Source: CAIZGX01 sp039805165
GTDB taxonomy: Bacteria; Bacteroidota; Bacteroidia; Flavobacteriales_D; Sanyastnellaceae
NCBI GenBank assembly: GCA_039805165.1
Contig: JBDLUS010000105.1
Location: forward strand, 1-5,369
Direction of reading: 5' to 3'
DNA: 5,369 nucleotides
How positions within the stretch are numbered: the first letter of the stretch is position 1; each line of letters begins with the position of its first letter. Shown in pieces: positions 4,621 to 5,369 of this stretch. The notes beneath the pieces are model-generated. The model saw only the letters and a list, made by a program, of their open reading frames with translations, was not told where the DNA came from and did not search any database. The translations under genes were made by a program, and so were the position numbers.

Positions 4621-5307
4621 ATGCAAAACGCCGAACATCACGCTGTCATCTTTGTTGCCGGAGGCACTGGAACCCGCATGGGAAGCGCCCTTCCGAAGCA
4701 ATTTCTTACACTAAACAACACACCCATTCTTATTCATACGCTTCGAAACTTTCACGCGTTCAATCCCTTTTTTGAAATGGTGGTGGTCATGCATCACGAC
4801 TATATTTCTTTCTGGAAGGACTTGTGTTTGCAGTTCGAACATGTTCCTGTACACACCGTAGTTGCAGGCGGAGAAGAACGTTTCCACAGTGTGAAAAACG
4901 GATTGAATGCGCTTTCTGAAAGTGTGAATTCCGTTGCTGTGCACGACGCTGTTCGTCCACTTGTTTCGCACGAAACGCTTGGACGATGCTTTCAAGCCTT
5001 GAATGAAAACGCCGCTGTAGTGCCCGCCATACCTATCAACGATTCCATTCGTGAAGTGCACGGTGCAGAGAATAAAAGCGTCGATCGTTCGTTGTTCAAA
5101 CGCATTCAAACCCCTCAGTGTTTTCATGCAACTGTTTTGAAAGAAGCCTACAATCAGCCTTTCAGCCCTTTATTCACCGACGACGCTTCTGTAGTGGAAG
5201 CGAACGGTCATTCGGTTTTTTTAGTGGAAGGAAATCTGGAAAATATTAAAATCACATCGCCCATCGACCTCATCGTTGGTGAGGCATTAACTGCAAATAC
5301 AAAATAA
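4621..5307 (+). CDS. ispD: 2-C-methyl-D-erythritol 4-phosphate cytidylyltransferase
   Basis: Third step of the non-mevalonate isoprenoid pathway: transfers CMP from CTP to methylerythritol 4-phosphate. The 228-residue length is standard. The nucleotide-binding loop is VAGGTGTRMGSALPKQF (12-28), with catalytic R19 and K26; VHDAVRP is at 107-113, FKRIQTPQCF at 159-168 (R161), TDDASVVEANG at 186-196, and EGNLENIKITSP at 203-214 (K210). R161 and K210 match substrate-contact residues of the E. coli enzyme. The ATG directly follows the neuB TAA with no gap, so the two are surely co-transcribed and probably coupled. TarI-type ribitol-phosphate or CMP-sugar synthetases are related alternatives, but the TDDASVVEANG and NIKITSP pieces favour IspD. 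Confidence 0.92.
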   Translation: MQNAEHHAVIFVAGGTGTRMGSALPKQFLTLNNTPILIHTLRNFHAFNPFFEMVVVMHHDYISFWKDLCLQFEHVPVHTVVAGGEERFHSVKNGLNALSESVNSVAVHDAVRPLVSHETLGRCFQALNENAAVVPAIPINDSIREVHGAENKSVDRSLFKRIQTPQCFHATVLKEAYNQPFSPLFTDDASVVEANGHSVFLVEGNLENIKITSPIDLIVGEALTANTK

Positions 5308-5308
5308 A

Positions 5309-5369
5309 ATGAACGCTCCACGTGCAAAGAAAATAGCGAAGGAATTGGTAGAACACGGACATACGCGCA
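5309..5369 (+). CDS. probable S9 family oligopeptidase (PtrB-like), N-terminal fragment
   Basis: Only 20 codons are present before the window ends. The peptide MNAPRAKKIAKELVEHGHTR resembles the start of oligopeptidase B-type S9 serine peptidases, where a 'P-x-A-x-K-x-P-x-x-L-x-x-H-G-x-T-R' pattern precedes a D-x-Y-x-W-L segment. The ATG lies one base after the ispD stop, so it appears to continue the same operon. The catalytic domain would lie far outside the window; the call rests on this short match alone. Confidence 0.55.
   Translation, partial: MNAPRAKKIAKELVEHGHTR

Overview
The window looks like chromosomal DNA of a Bacteroidota member, probably a flavobacterium-like lineage. Three things suggest this: start codons lack clear Shine-Dalgarno sequences, perfect TAnnTTTG -7 promoter boxes sit in front of several genes, and a DUF2480 protein is present, a family I know mainly from Bacteroidota. 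Genes are closely packed, and no gene-free stretch exceeds about 230 bases.

Layout. Positions 1-1365 (minus) hold the N-terminal 455 codons of a membrane-anchored AsmA-family protein that runs off the left edge. A 96-base divergent promoter region with two inverted repeats separates it from an exported Fe/Mn superoxide dismutase (1462-2136, plus). Tail-to-tail with that gene, sharing the bases of its stop codon, is a toxin-first HigBA-type toxin-antitoxin pair on the minus strand (toxin 2434-2778, antitoxin 2133-2447) with visibly lower GC than its neighbours. A 229-base intergenic region follows. It holds the toxin promoter, an 8-bp-arm palindrome and an array of six small interrupted palindromes joined by ATGA linkers. 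Next come a DUF2480 gene (3008-3502, plus) and a second array of four interrupted palindromes joined by TCT linkers. The right end is a compact plus-strand set: a NeuB-family PEP-condensing synthase (3583-4620), IspD (4621-5307, start abutting the neuB stop) and the first 20 codons of a probable S9 oligopeptidase (from 5309).

How the parts relate. NeuB and IspD are very likely co-transcribed and probably translationally coupled. One makes a nonulosonic (sialic-type) acid. The other activates methylerythritol phosphate with CTP for isoprenoid synthesis, so the link is either housekeeping co-expression or an unusual partnership. The SOD, with a signal peptide, should act outside the cytoplasm. 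The TA pair is a self-contained cassette.

The least explained elements are the two palindrome arrays flanking the DUF2480 gene. They have the same design (stem, 3-base centre, stem, fixed linker) but different linkers and stems. Also notable is the repeated placement of the -7 box 1-8 bases from start codons, which predicts leaderless or nearly leaderless mRNAs.
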